47,997 nt of DNA from Anaerolineaceae bacterium (GCA_026708325.1 JAPOVC010000027.1:1-47997), one strand, 5' to 3'. Shown: positions 25,311 through 34,606, numbered from the stretch's first letter. Notes: generated from the sequence alone by a model not told the origin. Made by a program: numbers and translations.

Positions 25311-27032
25311 ATGCGAAAGGCAGCCTTTTTACTGACGATAGTCCTCATTATTGGCGCGGTCCCTGTGGCTGGTGGCCCGGAGCGCAGCGCCGAAGGGCAG
25401 CTCGCAACCAAAACCGTCGCAGTCAATCAGATGGCCGAAGAGGAAAGTGCTGGCTGGGAAGTGTGGCTGTCCGATCAGGCAGACAGCGCCGATATCAGCA
25501 TGGAGAATCCGACCGGGACCTACGGCAGTCGCATCATTATTTACGAAGGCAGCGACATTCTCGCCGCCCCTCCCGGCCGGTATGCCGAAGACGATCCCCA
25601 ATTCGGGCCGACGGTCATCGAAGCCAGCGATGTTTTCCCTTCAGCCCTGGAAGAACTGGGCGTGAATGTGCAACGCCTTCACGGCATGTTGATGCAGCCG
25701 CCGACGCATCGCTACGTCAATGCCAATTTCTTCGGCCCGGGCGTGGGGTTGGTGGGCATCATTGATGCTGAAGGACAATGCGCGCAGTCGGACGGGGGTA
25801 TGCGGGAATGCGGGCCGATTCAGGGCGGTCCGGAAGAGGCTGCGAAACTGGCCAAGGCGCTCTTTCGCACCACGGGTCCGGAAGACTCCGCTCCCTCGAA
25901 CCACATGTCCTTCTTCACTGCGGACGGCAGCATGTTGATCGTGGCCAACCTGGGCGCGAAGCTGCTGGAACGCATCGACTATGACGCGGCGACCGATACC
26001 TTCACCTTCAACAGGGCCGCCACCCTCGATCTGGTGGGAGGACGGGACCTGACCGTCATGCCGGCGCAGGCCGATTCGACCCTCCCCGGTGGCCGGGTGA
26101 GCGGCGAGTACGCCAACTTCCAGGCAACGACCACGCCCGGCGGCGCGCTTAAGGAGGGGCCCGGACGGGCGAACAACGTCCCGGTGTGTCCCATACCCGG
26201 CAGCAACAACCGGCACGCCTACGTCACCCTGGGCGGCGGCGGACTGTTCGTGGTTGACATTACGACAGAGCCGATGTCCATCGTGGCGGAATACACCAGT
26301 GACGTCATCAGCGCTGCCGGCTGTGGCGGCGTGGAGGGAGGCGGCTACATGCACCTGAACGCCGGAGTCTCGGCCAGCGGCGCGGGCGCCGATGACTCGA
26401 CCTTCATTATGTACCGTCTGCCGCTCGATTACCCCGATGGCGCAAACCCGCATACAACAGCCAACATGCCGCCGGTGGTGACCTTCTTCGCAGAGAAGAC
26501 CCTGGACATCAGCGACGAAGCGGAACTGGCCCGGCGACGGGATGCGCACGGGATTACCATCTCGCCGGACGGCCGCTTTGTGTACCAGTTTGACCGGGCC
26601 CGGAACAACGCGGAAGTTTTCGACCTGGAGGTGGTCATCAACGACCCCGACGCGACACTGGAAGAGCAGGCGGCGGCGCATGCAGGCACCATCGATCTCA
26701 CCGGGTCAGGCTATTGCGTCGGCGAATCGTCCCCTTTCGTCAACATCAACGATGAGGGCTATGAGTTCAACGACGATCCTGCGCCCGACCTGGTGGACAT
26801 TTCCCCCGATGGCCGATTGATCCTCGTTGCCTTCCGGGGGCCAATGCCGATCACTGTGAAACATGCCGCCCTGGGCAGTTGCGCCGGTCTCGGCGTGGTG
26901 ACGCTGGCGGATGACGGGGGTCCAGGGGGAACGCTGACGCACGTGTTTCGGACCACCCTGCCCGACGCGACAGGCACCAGGAATCTGAGCGATATTCACG
27001 CGGCGGCCGTCCGGATCAAGTCCGGAGGTTAG
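25311..27032 (+). CDS. Exported beta-propeller-like protein of unknown function
   Basis: A 573-residue protein with a clear signal peptide (MRKAAFLLTIVLIIGAVPVAGG). I do not recognise a named family. Repeated patterns such as FFTADGSMLIVANLGAKLLERIDY, AYVTLGGGGLFVVDI, ISPDGRFVYQFDRARNNAEVFDL and ISPDGRLILVAFRG suggest seven-bladed YncE-like propeller blades. Two cysteine pairs (around CAQSDGGMRECG and AAGCGGVEG) may form disulfides outside the cell. ATG at 25311 is preferred to 25305 because AGGAG touches the first ATG and is 6 bases from the second. The gene sits between direct repeats at 24911-25060 and 27051-27200, suggesting it arrived by insertion. Confidence 0.75.
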   Translation: MRKAAFLLTIVLIIGAVPVAGGPERSAEGQLATKTVAVNQMAEEESAGWEVWLSDQADSADISMENPTGTYGSRIIIYEGSDILAAPPGRYAEDDPQFGPTVIEASDVFPSALEELGVNVQRLHGMLMQPPTHRYVNANFFGPGVGLVGIIDAEGQCAQSDGGMRECGPIQGGPEEAAKLAKALFRTTGPEDSAPSNHMSFFTADGSMLIVANLGAKLLERIDYDAATDTFTFNRAATLDLVGGRDLTVMPAQADSTLPGGRVSGEYANFQATTTPGGALKEGPGRANNVPVCPIPGSNNRHAYVTLGGGGLFVVDITTEPMSIVAEYTSDVISAAGCGGVEGGGYMHLNAGVSASGAGADDSTFIMYRLPLDYPDGANPHTTANMPPVVTFFAEKTLDISDEAELARRRDAHGITISPDGRFVYQFDRARNNAEVFDLEVVINDPDATLEEQAAAHAGTIDLTGSGYCVGESSPFVNINDEGYEFNDDPAPDLVDISPDGRLILVAFRGPMPITVKHAALGSCAGLGVVTLADDGGPGGTLTHVFRTTLPDATGTRNLSDIHAAAVRIKSGG

Positions 27033-27050
27033 CGAGCGCAGGAAGGTCCC

Positions 27051-27200
27051 GGCGGCTTCTGACCCGCGGGCCCGGGCGGCTACTCGTTGGTCAGGCCGCC
27101 GCTGTCGTGCTCGACGAAGTTGACGTCGAGCCCCAGATCTGCAAATTCCGGGCAGGGCAGGTCGCGGCCCAGCACGTGGGCCGCGGCCAGCTCGCCGCCC
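27051..27200. repeat. Right copy of the ~150-bp direct repeat, overlapping the FAD oxidase 3' end
   Basis: It matches 24911-25060. It starts with GGCGGCTTCTGACCCGCG, the same bases that end the NHLRC2-like gene, although here they lie in no gene. It continues into the intact 3' end of the oxidase, and the repeat fades after about 27205. The repeat unit plus the enclosed gene make a segment of about 2140 bp. Confidence 0.85.
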
Positions 27201-28372
27201 GCGGGCGCAGACATGATGCCGTGGCCGACGTGCGCCACTGAAATGACCAGGCCCTCAAGGTCCGGCCATTTGTCGATGATGGCGCGCTGACTGGGGACCG
27301 GGACGCGTTCGCCATTCTCCTCGCGCCAGGCGCTGGTCGCATCGCGCGAGACGTAGTAGCCAACGCGGTGGTCCACGCCGCGCAGGTAGCGCGGGCTGGC
27401 GAAGCCTTCGCCGTAGTCATGGCCGAACTGCCGCGCCAGCAGCAGCAGGGTCGCCGAAGGGAAGCGCGGATCGCGGCAGCGGTCGGGCGGCATCACGGGG
27501 TCGATCAAATGCTCGCGCGCCGGCTCGCCGGGGAAGAGCTGGCGCGTGTTCCAGCGATACTCAAAGCCGAAGAGGGCGCCGTGCTGCGCTTCCGGGCGCA
27601 CGTGGGCGTAGGGCGCGGAACTGATCAGCAGGGGACCGTCGGCGGGGAAAGGCTCGTGACGCCAGGGCGTCGTGAAGCTTTGGCGCGGGACGAGGTGGAC
27701 GGGGATTTCGATGCCGGCCGTGCGGCCCAGGGGGCGCGACCAGGCGCCGGCGGCGATGACGACGCGCGGCGCGTCCACGCGGCCGCCGCTGTAACTGGCG
27801 CCGCGCACGCGGCCGCCTTCCGTCTCGATGCGCACGTCGGCGCAGTCCAGGCGGAGGTCCAGGTCGGCCGTGCCGCGCGCGAAGGCCTGAATCATCGCGT
27901 TCGAATCGAGCCAGCCGGCGCGCGGGTCGAACTTGGCGGCGCGGACGCGCGGTCCGACCCAGGGGAAGCGCTGCCGGACGTCATCGCTGTCGAGCCATTC
28001 GATGTGTGTCAGGCCGAGGCTGTGCAAATGGTCGACGTCCTCGCGCAGATCCCTCGCCTGGCGCTCCGTGAAGCCCACGTAGAGATAACCGGGCTGGCGC
28101 ATGCCGAGCGAGGCGTGCGCGCCCGGCGCGATCAGGTCGTCAGCGTTTTCGAAGACTTCAAGGCTGCGGGTCATCAGGCGCATGAGGCAGGCCGCGGGCC
28201 AGGCGGTGCGGTAGTTCTCGAGCGAGGCGTTGCTGGCGCCGGAGCCGAGTTGCGCGCCGCGCTCCAGCAGCGTGATGCGCAGGGTCGGGTCCGCTTTACC
28301 CAGGGCCCAGGCCGTTGCCGTGCCGGCAGGACCGCCGCCGATGATCAGAACATCCGCCGTGCCGTTCGTCAT
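27080..28372 (-). CDS. FAD-dependent oxidoreductase (DAO family: amino-acid/sarcosine oxidase-like)
   Basis: The 430-residue protein begins with the FAD dinucleotide-binding motif VLIIGGGPAGTATAWAL, followed by LLERGAQLGSGASNAS, typical of the DAO family (sarcosine, glycine and D-amino-acid oxidases or dehydrogenases). RVVIAAGAWSRPL in the middle is another family marker, and the C-terminal VAHVGHGIMSAPAGGELAA binds the flavin. The substrate is probably an amine or amino acid but cannot be fixed. It is divergent from pdhA with a 189-base gap. Its 3' end has been duplicated at 24911-25060. Confidence 0.88.
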   Translation of the reverse strand: MTNGTADVLIIGGGPAGTATAWALGKADPTLRITLLERGAQLGSGASNASLENYRTAWPAACLMRLMTRSLEVFENADDLIAPGAHASLGMRQPGYLYVGFTERQARDLREDVDHLHSLGLTHIEWLDSDDVRQRFPWVGPRVRAAKFDPRAGWLDSNAMIQAFARGTADLDLRLDCADVRIETEGGRVRGASYSGGRVDAPRVVIAAGAWSRPLGRTAGIEIPVHLVPRQSFTTPWRHEPFPADGPLLISSAPYAHVRPEAQHGALFGFEYRWNTRQLFPGEPAREHLIDPVMPPDRCRDPRFPSATLLLLARQFGHDYGEGFASPRYLRGVDHRVGYYVSRDATSAWREENGERVPVPSQRAIIDKWPDLEGLVISVAHVGHGIMSAPAGGELAAAHVLGRDLPCPEFADLGLDVNFVEHDSGGLTNE

Positions 28373-28445
28373 GGAGTCGCCGCTCTCCCCCGCTGGGCGC
28401 CCGTCCCGAAAAGCCTACCACAGGACACCAGGTCGCGTTCCATGA

Positions 28446-28474
28446 TTGACCGCCGTCAGGCCTTTCGTTACACT
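28446..28474 (+). promoter_or_regulatory. Promoter of the pdhABC operon
   Basis: TTGACC (28446-28451) and TACACT (28469-28474) are separated by exactly 17 bases. The predicted start near 28481 leaves a leader of about 80 bases before pdhA. No regulatory fold in that leader is obvious. Confidence 0.75.
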
Positions 28475-28561
28475 GGTCGCAGCCCGAAAAGCCATGTCAG
28501 CGCGGCGGCACGAGGCCCGGCTGGTTGACAGGCGCTCCCGGCTTGTACGGCGGAGACTGCA

Positions 28562-29554
28562 ATGGACATCGCAAACGGCGCCGCGCTTCCCGATCGCGAC
28601 ACGCTGCTGGACTGGTACCGGCAGATGGTATTAATTCGCGAATTTGAAGAGACCTGTTACGAACTTTACGAAGAGAAGCGCATCACCGGCGTTTACCTGC
28701 ATCTCTACAGCGGTCAGGAAGCGGTGGGCGTCGGCGCGCTGGCGGCCATTGAGCCGCGCGACCACGCCATCACCTCCTATCGCGATCACGGCGTGGCGCT
28801 GGCGCGCGGCGTCGACCCCGGCCCGCTGATGGCGGAGATGATGGGCAAACGCAGCGGAGTCAGCGGCGGCAAGGGCGGCTCGATGCATCTGGCCAGCCGC
28901 GAGCACAACTTCTGGGGCGGCTTCGCCATCGTGGGCGGTCATTTGCCGCTGGCGGCCGGCATCGCGCTGGAGGCGCAATACAGCGGCCGCGACGACGTGG
29001 TGCTCTGTTTTGTCGGCGACGGCTCCTCCAACAACGGCTACTTTCACGAGGCGCTCAATCTCTCCGCGGTCTGGCGCCTGCCGGTCGTCTGGCTGATCGA
29101 GAACAACCTCTACGGCATGGGTACGCACATTGTTGAGGCCTCCGGCCAGCCGCTGCTGCACAAACGCGCCCTGGCTTACGGCATGCGCGATGGCGGTCGC
29201 ATCGACGGGCAGGACGTGGTGGCGGTGAATTGCGCCCTTGACGAGGCTGTGGCTCACGCCCGCAGCGAGGGCCCCGTCCTCCTTGAAGCCCTGACCTATC
29301 GCTACCGCGGTCACGGCGTCTCGGACCGCCAGTACAACGTGCGCCTCAAGGACGAGCTCGAGGAATGGAAGGCGGAGCGCGACCCGATCACGCGTTTGGG
29401 CGCCTGCCTCGAAGAGGCGCATCCGGACAGCCGGCCGGCCATGAGCGCGCTGGAACAGGCGGCGCGCGACCAGGTGCTGGCCGCCGTGAAATTCGCCGAG
29501 GAGAGCCCGGCGCCCGACGCCGACGACCTCGTCCGCAACGTCTACGTGGAGTAG
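28562..29554 (+). CDS. pdhA: Pyruvate dehydrogenase E1 component, alpha subunit
   Basis: E1 decarboxylates pyruvate on thiamine diphosphate. The TPP/Mg motif runs from GDGSSNNGY (Gly152) to ENN (Asn181-182). The opening LIREFEETCYELYEEKRITG and the phosphoregion-like segment with YRYRGHGVSD are family-typical. The length is 330 residues. It is first of three genes, 4 bases before pdhB. Acetoin or branched-chain dehydrogenase E1 are alternatives, but the similarity pattern favours pyruvate or acetoin type. Confidence 0.9.
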   Translation: MDIANGAALPDRDTLLDWYRQMVLIREFEETCYELYEEKRITGVYLHLYSGQEAVGVGALAAIEPRDHAITSYRDHGVALARGVDPGPLMAEMMGKRSGVSGGKGGSMHLASREHNFWGGFAIVGGHLPLAAGIALEAQYSGRDDVVLCFVGDGSSNNGYFHEALNLSAVWRLPVVWLIENNLYGMGTHIVEASGQPLLHKRALAYGMRDGGRIDGQDVVAVNCALDEAVAHARSEGPVLLEALTYRYRGHGVSDRQYNVRLKDELEEWKAERDPITRLGACLEEAHPDSRPAMSALEQAARDQVLAAVKFAEESPAPDADDLVRNVYVE

Positions 29555-29558
29555 GCCC

Positions 29559-30539
29559 ATGGCAGCCAGAAACCAGCCGATGCGCGAGGCCTTGCGCAAG
29601 GCCCTGCGCGAGGAAATGCTGCGCGACGAGCGCGTCTTCGTCATGGGCGAGGAAGTGGGCAAGTGGCAGGGCACGCATCGCATCACGCGCGGCCTTTACG
29701 AGGAATTCGGCGCCCGCCGGGTGCGCGACACACCGATCTCCGAGATGGCCATCTGCGGCGCGGCGGTCGGCGCCGCCATGGCCGGCCTGCGCCCGGTGGC
29801 GGAGATGATGACCATCAATTTCGCCTTTCTGGCGCTGGACGCCATCGTCAACCACGCGGCCAAGATACGCTACATGTTCGACGGCCAGTTCAGCGTGCCG
29901 CTGGTGTTCCGCGCGGCCAGCGGCTGGGGCGACCAGGCCACCGCCTCTCATTCCCACGCGCCGGAGCCAATCTTCGCGCATTTCCCCGGTCTGTATGTCG
30001 CCGCGCCGGCCACGCCGGGCGACGCCTATGGCATGCTCAAGACCGCCATCCGCGACGAGAACCCGGTGCTCTTCAGCGAGAGCATCGCCCTTTACCCCAA
30101 GCCCGGCCCGGTGCCCGACGACGAGGACTACCTGCTGCCGGTGGGCGAGGGTGCCATTCGCCGCGAAGGCGCGGACGTCACCCTGGTCGCCTGGGCGCGC
30201 GGCGTGGAGTGGTCGCTGCAGGCGGCGCGGCAACTGGAGCGTGAGGGCGTTGACTGCGAGGTGGTCGACATGCGCTGGTTGCGGCCGCTGGACATGGACC
30301 TGGTCTACGAGAGCTTCCGCAAGACCAATCGCTGCGTGATCGTCGAGGAATCGCTGCCCATGTACAGTTTCGGCAGCGAGATCGCCGCGGGCATTCAGGA
30401 AGACATGTTCGATTACATGGATGCGCCCGTCAAACGCGTGTCGGCCATGGACCTGCCCCTGCCATACGCGCGCGATATTGAATTGATGGCCCTGCCGGAC
30501 GCCGACAAGGTGGTGGCGGCCGTGAAGGAGATCGTCTGA
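29559..30539 (+). CDS. pdhB: Pyruvate dehydrogenase E1 component, beta subunit
   Basis: The 326-residue protein has MREALRKALREEMLRDERVFVMGEEV and GLYEEFGARRVRDTPISEMA, the usual start of E1 beta. AKIRYMFDGQFSVPLVFRA and the C-terminal transketolase domain (VDMRWLRPLDMDLVYESF) follow. It pairs with the alpha subunit to form the heterotetrameric E1. Its stop shares one base with the start codon of the E2 gene (TGATG), indicating translational coupling. Confidence 0.93.
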   Translation: MAARNQPMREALRKALREEMLRDERVFVMGEEVGKWQGTHRITRGLYEEFGARRVRDTPISEMAICGAAVGAAMAGLRPVAEMMTINFAFLALDAIVNHAAKIRYMFDGQFSVPLVFRAASGWGDQATASHSHAPEPIFAHFPGLYVAAPATPGDAYGMLKTAIRDENPVLFSESIALYPKPGPVPDDEDYLLPVGEGAIRREGADVTLVAWARGVEWSLQAARQLEREGVDCEVVDMRWLRPLDMDLVYESFRKTNRCVIVEESLPMYSFGSEIAAGIQEDMFDYMDAPVKRVSAMDLPLPYARDIELMALPDADKVVAAVKEIV

Positions 30540-31780
30540 TGGCTGTGGACATCACCGCCACCGTGGATGGCACCTTGCTCAACTGGCTGAAGGACGTGGG
30601 CGACAGCGTGAGCGATGGCGAGGTCATCGCTGAAATGGACGCCGACAAGGCCACGCTGGAAATCGAGGCGCCGGCCGCCGGCGTGTTGCTGGCGCGCAGC
30701 GCCGAGGTGGGCGACAGCATCCGCGAGGGCGACCTGCTCGGTCAGCTGGGGGCAGCTGAAGAAGCCGGCGCCGGCAATGGCGCGTCCGGGTCCGCGGAAG
30801 AGGCGCCCGCTGCGGCCAACGGAGCGGCCGTTGAAACGCCGGCCGAAGCCGAAGAGGAGTTGCCGGAGGGTCGCGCGCGGGTGTCGCCGATCGCCCGACG
30901 GCTGGCGCGCGAGCGGGGCATCGACCTCGCGCAGGTGAAAGGCAGCGGGCCTGGCGGTCGTGTCGTGCGCGCCGATATTGAGAACTACCGTGAAGAAGCG
31001 GCTAAACCCGCCCCGACCGCTGCGGCGACGCCGCCGGCCGCACCCGGAAGGACACCACCGCCGCCGGGCGAGGACGTGGAACACATAAAGCCCGACAGCA
31101 TGCGGCGGCGCATCGCGGCCACGACGATCGAGAGCCAGCAGACCATCCCGCACTTCTACATCACGATGGACATCGACGCCGGGCCGCTGCAGGCCTTCCG
31201 GCGCCAGTTGAACGATGCCCTGGAAGCAAGCGGGACGCGCGTCACGGTCAACGACCTGGTGGTGCGGGCCACGGCCCTGACCCTGCGCGAGTTCCCCAAC
31301 CTGAATTCGCACTGGTACGGCGACCGCATCGTGCGTTACCGGCGCATCAACGTCGGCATCGCGGTGGCGCTGCCCGCCGGCGGCCTGATGTACGTGGTGG
31401 CCCAGGACGCCGACAGCGTGCCGCTGGACGAACTGGCGGCCAGCAACCGCGCCATGGCCCTGCGCGCGCGTGAGGGTCGCGTCAAGCTCAGCGACCTGAC
31501 GGGCGCGACCTTTTCGACGAGCAACCTGGGCGCCTGGGGCGTCTCCCATTTCGCCGCAGTCATCAACCCGCCGGAAGCCGGCGTACTGGCCTTCGGCGCG
31601 GCGCAGAAGGTGCCGGTGGTGGGGGAGGACGGCCAGTTGAGTGCCGGCGAGCGCATGAGCGCCACGATCAGCATCGACCATCGCGTCAGCGACGGCGCCG
31701 AGGGCGCGGCCTTCATGCAGCGCTTCCGCGAGTTGCTGGAAAAACCGCTGGCCCTGCTGGGTTGGCCGGGAAGACCCTGA
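30539..31780 (+). CDS. pdhC: Dihydrolipoamide acetyltransferase (E2)
   Basis: A 413-residue E2 with one lipoyl domain (Lys37 in MDADKATLEIEAPA) and a glutamate- and alanine-rich linker at about 72-110. A peripheral-subunit-binding domain spans residues 113-150 (RVSPIARRLARERGID), then a second Pro/Ala linker. The acyltransferase domain carries DHRVSDG (His381, Asp385) near the end. It transfers the acetyl group from lipoamide to CoA. No lipoamide dehydrogenase follows, so E3 must be encoded elsewhere. Confidence 0.93.
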   Translation: MAVDITATVDGTLLNWLKDVGDSVSDGEVIAEMDADKATLEIEAPAAGVLLARSAEVGDSIREGDLLGQLGAAEEAGAGNGASGSAEEAPAAANGAAVETPAEAEEELPEGRARVSPIARRLARERGIDLAQVKGSGPGGRVVRADIENYREEAAKPAPTAAATPPAAPGRTPPPPGEDVEHIKPDSMRRRIAATTIESQQTIPHFYITMDIDAGPLQAFRRQLNDALEASGTRVTVNDLVVRATALTLREFPNLNSHWYGDRIVRYRRINVGIAVALPAGGLMYVVAQDADSVPLDELAASNRAMALRAREGRVKLSDLTGATFSTSNLGAWGVSHFAAVINPPEAGVLAFGAAQKVPVVGEDGQLSAGERMSATISIDHRVSDGAEGAAFMQRFRELLEKPLALLGWPGRP

Positions 31781-31792
31781 GGCCGCCCCACC

Positions 31793-32731
31793 TTGGCTTT
31801 CTCGCACAGCGAACTGCTGGACGCTCTCGACTCCGTCAACAGCATCCCGCTGATCCCCTTCGACGGCGGCCGTATCGACTGCGACGGCCACGCGCGCAAC
31901 GTCGAATACCTGATGCGCAACAATCACCTGTCCGACGGGCGACCGCGGGTCATTGGCCTGGCGGGCACCAGTCTGGTGCATCACATCCGGCCGGAGGAGC
32001 ATTTGCGCCTGGTGGATATCACGGGCCGGCAGATGGGCGCCGGGGGCCTGTTGCTGGCCGCGCTGGTGCCCAATCCCCTGGCGCAGGCCGGCGACTTCGT
32101 CGATCAGTCGATGGCATTGCCGCGGCCGCCCGACGTGTTCCTGATCATGCCGCTGACCGGCACCTTCAGCCCCGCGGGCCTCTACGGGCAGTTGCTGAAG
32201 TTCACGGCCCGTTACGGCGAACGCCACGGCGCGCGCTTCCTCTATTACTTTCGCAGCGCGCGCGACCGCGACGCGATTTTGCGCCTGCTGCAGGACTCGC
32301 CGCACATGGTGGGCGTCAAGATCGGCACGGATGTCGAGGACGTGCCGGCCTTCGTCGATGGCGTCGGTCCTGAGCGCATCGTCATCTGGGGCGTGGGCGA
32401 CCGCTCGACGGCGGCGGCGGAACTGGGCGCGCGCGGCCACACCTCCGGCATCAACATCGTCTTTGCGCGCGCCTCGGACGCCATTAACAACGCGCAACGC
32501 CGTGGCGATTACGCGGCGGCGCGCGAAGTCGAGGCGCTCATCGACCCGCTGGAGCAGCTGCGCTTCGTCAAGGGCCGCGCCTGGAACTACGCGGCGGTGG
32601 CCGAGGCGATCCGCCTGGGGGGCTTCGGCGACGTGGTCGCCGGGAGCGGTGCACCCTTCAACCCCCGCGTGCCCGAGGACATCTCCGCGCAGATCGGGCG
32701 CATTGTGGCAGACCTGCGGGCCTGGCACTAG
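31793..32731 (+). CDS. Dihydrodipicolinate synthase/N-acetylneuraminate lyase family aldolase
   Basis: The 312-residue TIM-barrel protein has the Schiff-base lysine in VGVKIGTD (Lys176), a tyrosine pair in FLYYFRS (151-152) and GHTSGINIVFARASD near the C-terminal face. The pyruvate-binding loop GLAGTS (55-60) replaces the usual GTTGE. Family members cleave or form 2-keto acids, such as 2-keto-3-deoxy sugar acids. The substrate is unknown; a sugar-acid aldolase would fit the dehydratase at 10943-12127. TTG at 31793 is the first start in frame, 12 bases after pdhC, with weak ribosome-site signal. Confidence 0.78.
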   Translation: MAFSHSELLDALDSVNSIPLIPFDGGRIDCDGHARNVEYLMRNNHLSDGRPRVIGLAGTSLVHHIRPEEHLRLVDITGRQMGAGGLLLAALVPNPLAQAGDFVDQSMALPRPPDVFLIMPLTGTFSPAGLYGQLLKFTARYGERHGARFLYYFRSARDRDAILRLLQDSPHMVGVKIGTDVEDVPAFVDGVGPERIVIWGVGDRSTAAAELGARGHTSGINIVFARASDAINNAQRRGDYAAAREVEALIDPLEQLRFVKGRAWNYAAVAEAIRLGGFGDVVAGSGAPFNPRVPEDISAQIGRIVADLRAWH

Positions 32732-32787
32732 ACTTCAGCGCCATGTGGCCATTGTCGAACAACCGCCGAGACCGGACCTGAGCACCT

Positions 32788-33756
32788 GTGGCTGCCGCAC
32801 CCGCTGAGAGGCGCAGCGGACTTTCCCTGTTGCGCTCGCACTGGCCCGCCTGGCTCGACGTCTTTGCCTGGGTCGGTCGCATCTCCGAAACGCGCTACTG
32901 GGCCTGGCTGATGCTGCTGCCGGGCTTTTTGCTCATCTCGGTGGTCATTTTCTACCCCGTCATTTCCGGCATCTGGCTCAGCCTGCACGAATACAACCTG
33001 TTGCGCCCCGCGCGCGGCCAACCCTTCGTCGGCCTGCAGCAATTCATCGATCTGCTGGCCGACGAGAAGTTCTGGCTGTCGCTGCGCAACACGGCCTACT
33101 TCGGCGTCTTCAACGTGATCAACCCCTTCCTGCTGGGCCTGATCATCGCCCTGGCGCTGAAGCGGGCCGTGCGCGGCGCCGGCCTGGTGCGCACGCTGAT
33201 CCTGATGCCCTGGTTCATGCCTTCGGTCGTCGCCGGTCACATGTGGGCGCTGCTGCTCGATTCGCGCCTGGGCGTGATCAACGACATCCTGGTGAAGCTG
33301 GGCCTGCTGGAGAGTTACTGGCCCTGGTTCGCGCGCACGGAGACGGCCATGCCGGCCATCCTGCTGGTGGGGCTGTGGCGCGGTTTCCCCTTTTTCGCCC
33401 TGCTGCTGCTGGCCGGCCTGCAGTCCATCTCGCAGGAAATGTATGAGGCGGCGGCGGTGGACGGCGCCAACGCGATGTCGCGCTTCCGCCACATCACCAT
33501 CCCGCTGCTGCTGCCGGTCATCGTCGTGGCCATCACCCTGCGCACCATCGCAGTGGTCAATTCGCCGGACCTGATGATCATCCTCACCGGCGGCGGGCCC
33601 GGCCTGGCGACGCACGTGCTCTCCTTCTACGCCTTCCAGACGGCCTACGCCGCCTTCGATTTCGGCTACGCCGCCGCGCTTTCGGTGGTGATGCTGGGCA
33701 TCCTGATCTTCTTCACGCTGATTTATCTGCGCGTCGCCGGGGTCGACCGGGACTGA
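32788..33756 (+). CDS. ABC sugar transporter permease (MalF/UgpA type)
   Basis: The 322-residue protein has six hydrophobic segments and the EAA loop as EMYEAAAVDGANAMSRFRHITIPLL, which contacts the ATPase. A GTG at 32788 is the best start. It is followed 1 base later by the second permease and then by a solute-binding protein. No ATPase gene is present in this cluster, so a shared MsmX-type ATPase elsewhere is likely. The sugar is unknown. Confidence 0.88.
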   Translation: MAAAPAERRSGLSLLRSHWPAWLDVFAWVGRISETRYWAWLMLLPGFLLISVVIFYPVISGIWLSLHEYNLLRPARGQPFVGLQQFIDLLADEKFWLSLRNTAYFGVFNVINPFLLGLIIALALKRAVRGAGLVRTLILMPWFMPSVVAGHMWALLLDSRLGVINDILVKLGLLESYWPWFARTETAMPAILLVGLWRGFPFFALLLLAGLQSISQEMYEAAAVDGANAMSRFRHITIPLLLPVIVVAITLRTIAVVNSPDLMIILTGGGPGLATHVLSFYAFQTAYAAFDFGYAAALSVVMLGILIFFTLIYLRVAGVDRD

Positions 33757-33757
33757 C

Positions 33758-34606
33758 ATGCAACTCTCGTTTCGCGCCACCCAACGCCTCTACCGCTTTC
33801 TGACGGCGGCCGTTCTGGTGTTTGCCGGCATCTTCGCGCTCTTCCCGCTGGTCTGGACCGGGCTCACCTCGCTCAAGCAGAACACGGACGTGATCACCGC
33901 CGAAATGCAGTATCTGCCGCACAACCCGACGCTGGAGAACTACTTCGAACTGTGGAGCCGCAAATCCTTCGTCACGCTCTTCGGCAACAGCGTGGTCATC
34001 ACGGTCATGACGGTCTCGCTCTGTCTGCTGGTGGGCACCTCCGCCGCCTACGCTTTCTCGCGCTACCGCTTCACCGGGCGCAACGCGGCGCTGGTCGGCT
34101 TCCTGCTGATTCGCATGTTCCCGATGGTGCTGATGCTGATCCCGCTCTTCATCATCATGCGCAACCTGAACCTGCTCAATACGCGTATCGGGCTGGCGCT
34201 GGCCTACACCACCTTTTTGTTGCCGATCGCCACCTGGATGCTGAAGGGCTTCTTCGACGCCATCCCGCCGGACCTGGAGGACGCGGCCCGCATCGACGGC
34301 GCGACGCGCGCCGGCGCCATCGTGCGCGTCGTGTTGCCACTGGCGGCGCCGGGCGTGGCGGCCACCGCCGTGCTGACGGCCATCGCCGCCTGGAACGAGT
34401 TTCTCTTCGCGCTCATGTTCACCACCAACGAGGCCTCGCAGACCTGGCCGGTCGGCCTGCATTTGCTCGTGGGCGAGGAGTTCAACCTGCCCTGGGGGCT
34501 GCTGAGCGCGGGCGGTATCATAAGCATCCTGCCCATCATCGTGTTCTTCGTGCTGGCGCAAAAGTCGCTGGTGCGGGGCCTGATGCAGGGCGCGGTGAAA
34601 GGTTAA
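33758..34606 (+). CDS. ABC sugar transporter permease (MalG/UgpE type)
   Basis: This 282-residue inner-membrane permease has six hydrophobic segments. The EAA loop appears as DLEDAARIDGATRAGAIVRVVLPLAAPG, followed by WNEFLFALMF, typical of the MalG side. It starts 1 base after the upstream permease stop. The two would form the heterodimeric channel of a carbohydrate importer. Confidence 0.9.
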   Translation: MQLSFRATQRLYRFLTAAVLVFAGIFALFPLVWTGLTSLKQNTDVITAEMQYLPHNPTLENYFELWSRKSFVTLFGNSVVITVMTVSLCLLVGTSAAYAFSRYRFTGRNAALVGFLLIRMFPMVLMLIPLFIIMRNLNLLNTRIGLALAYTTFLLPIATWMLKGFFDAIPPDLEDAARIDGATRAGAIVRVVLPLAAPGVAATAVLTAIAAWNEFLFALMFTTNEASQTWPVGLHLLVGEEFNLPWGLLSAGGIISILPIIVFFVLAQKSLVRGLMQGAVKG

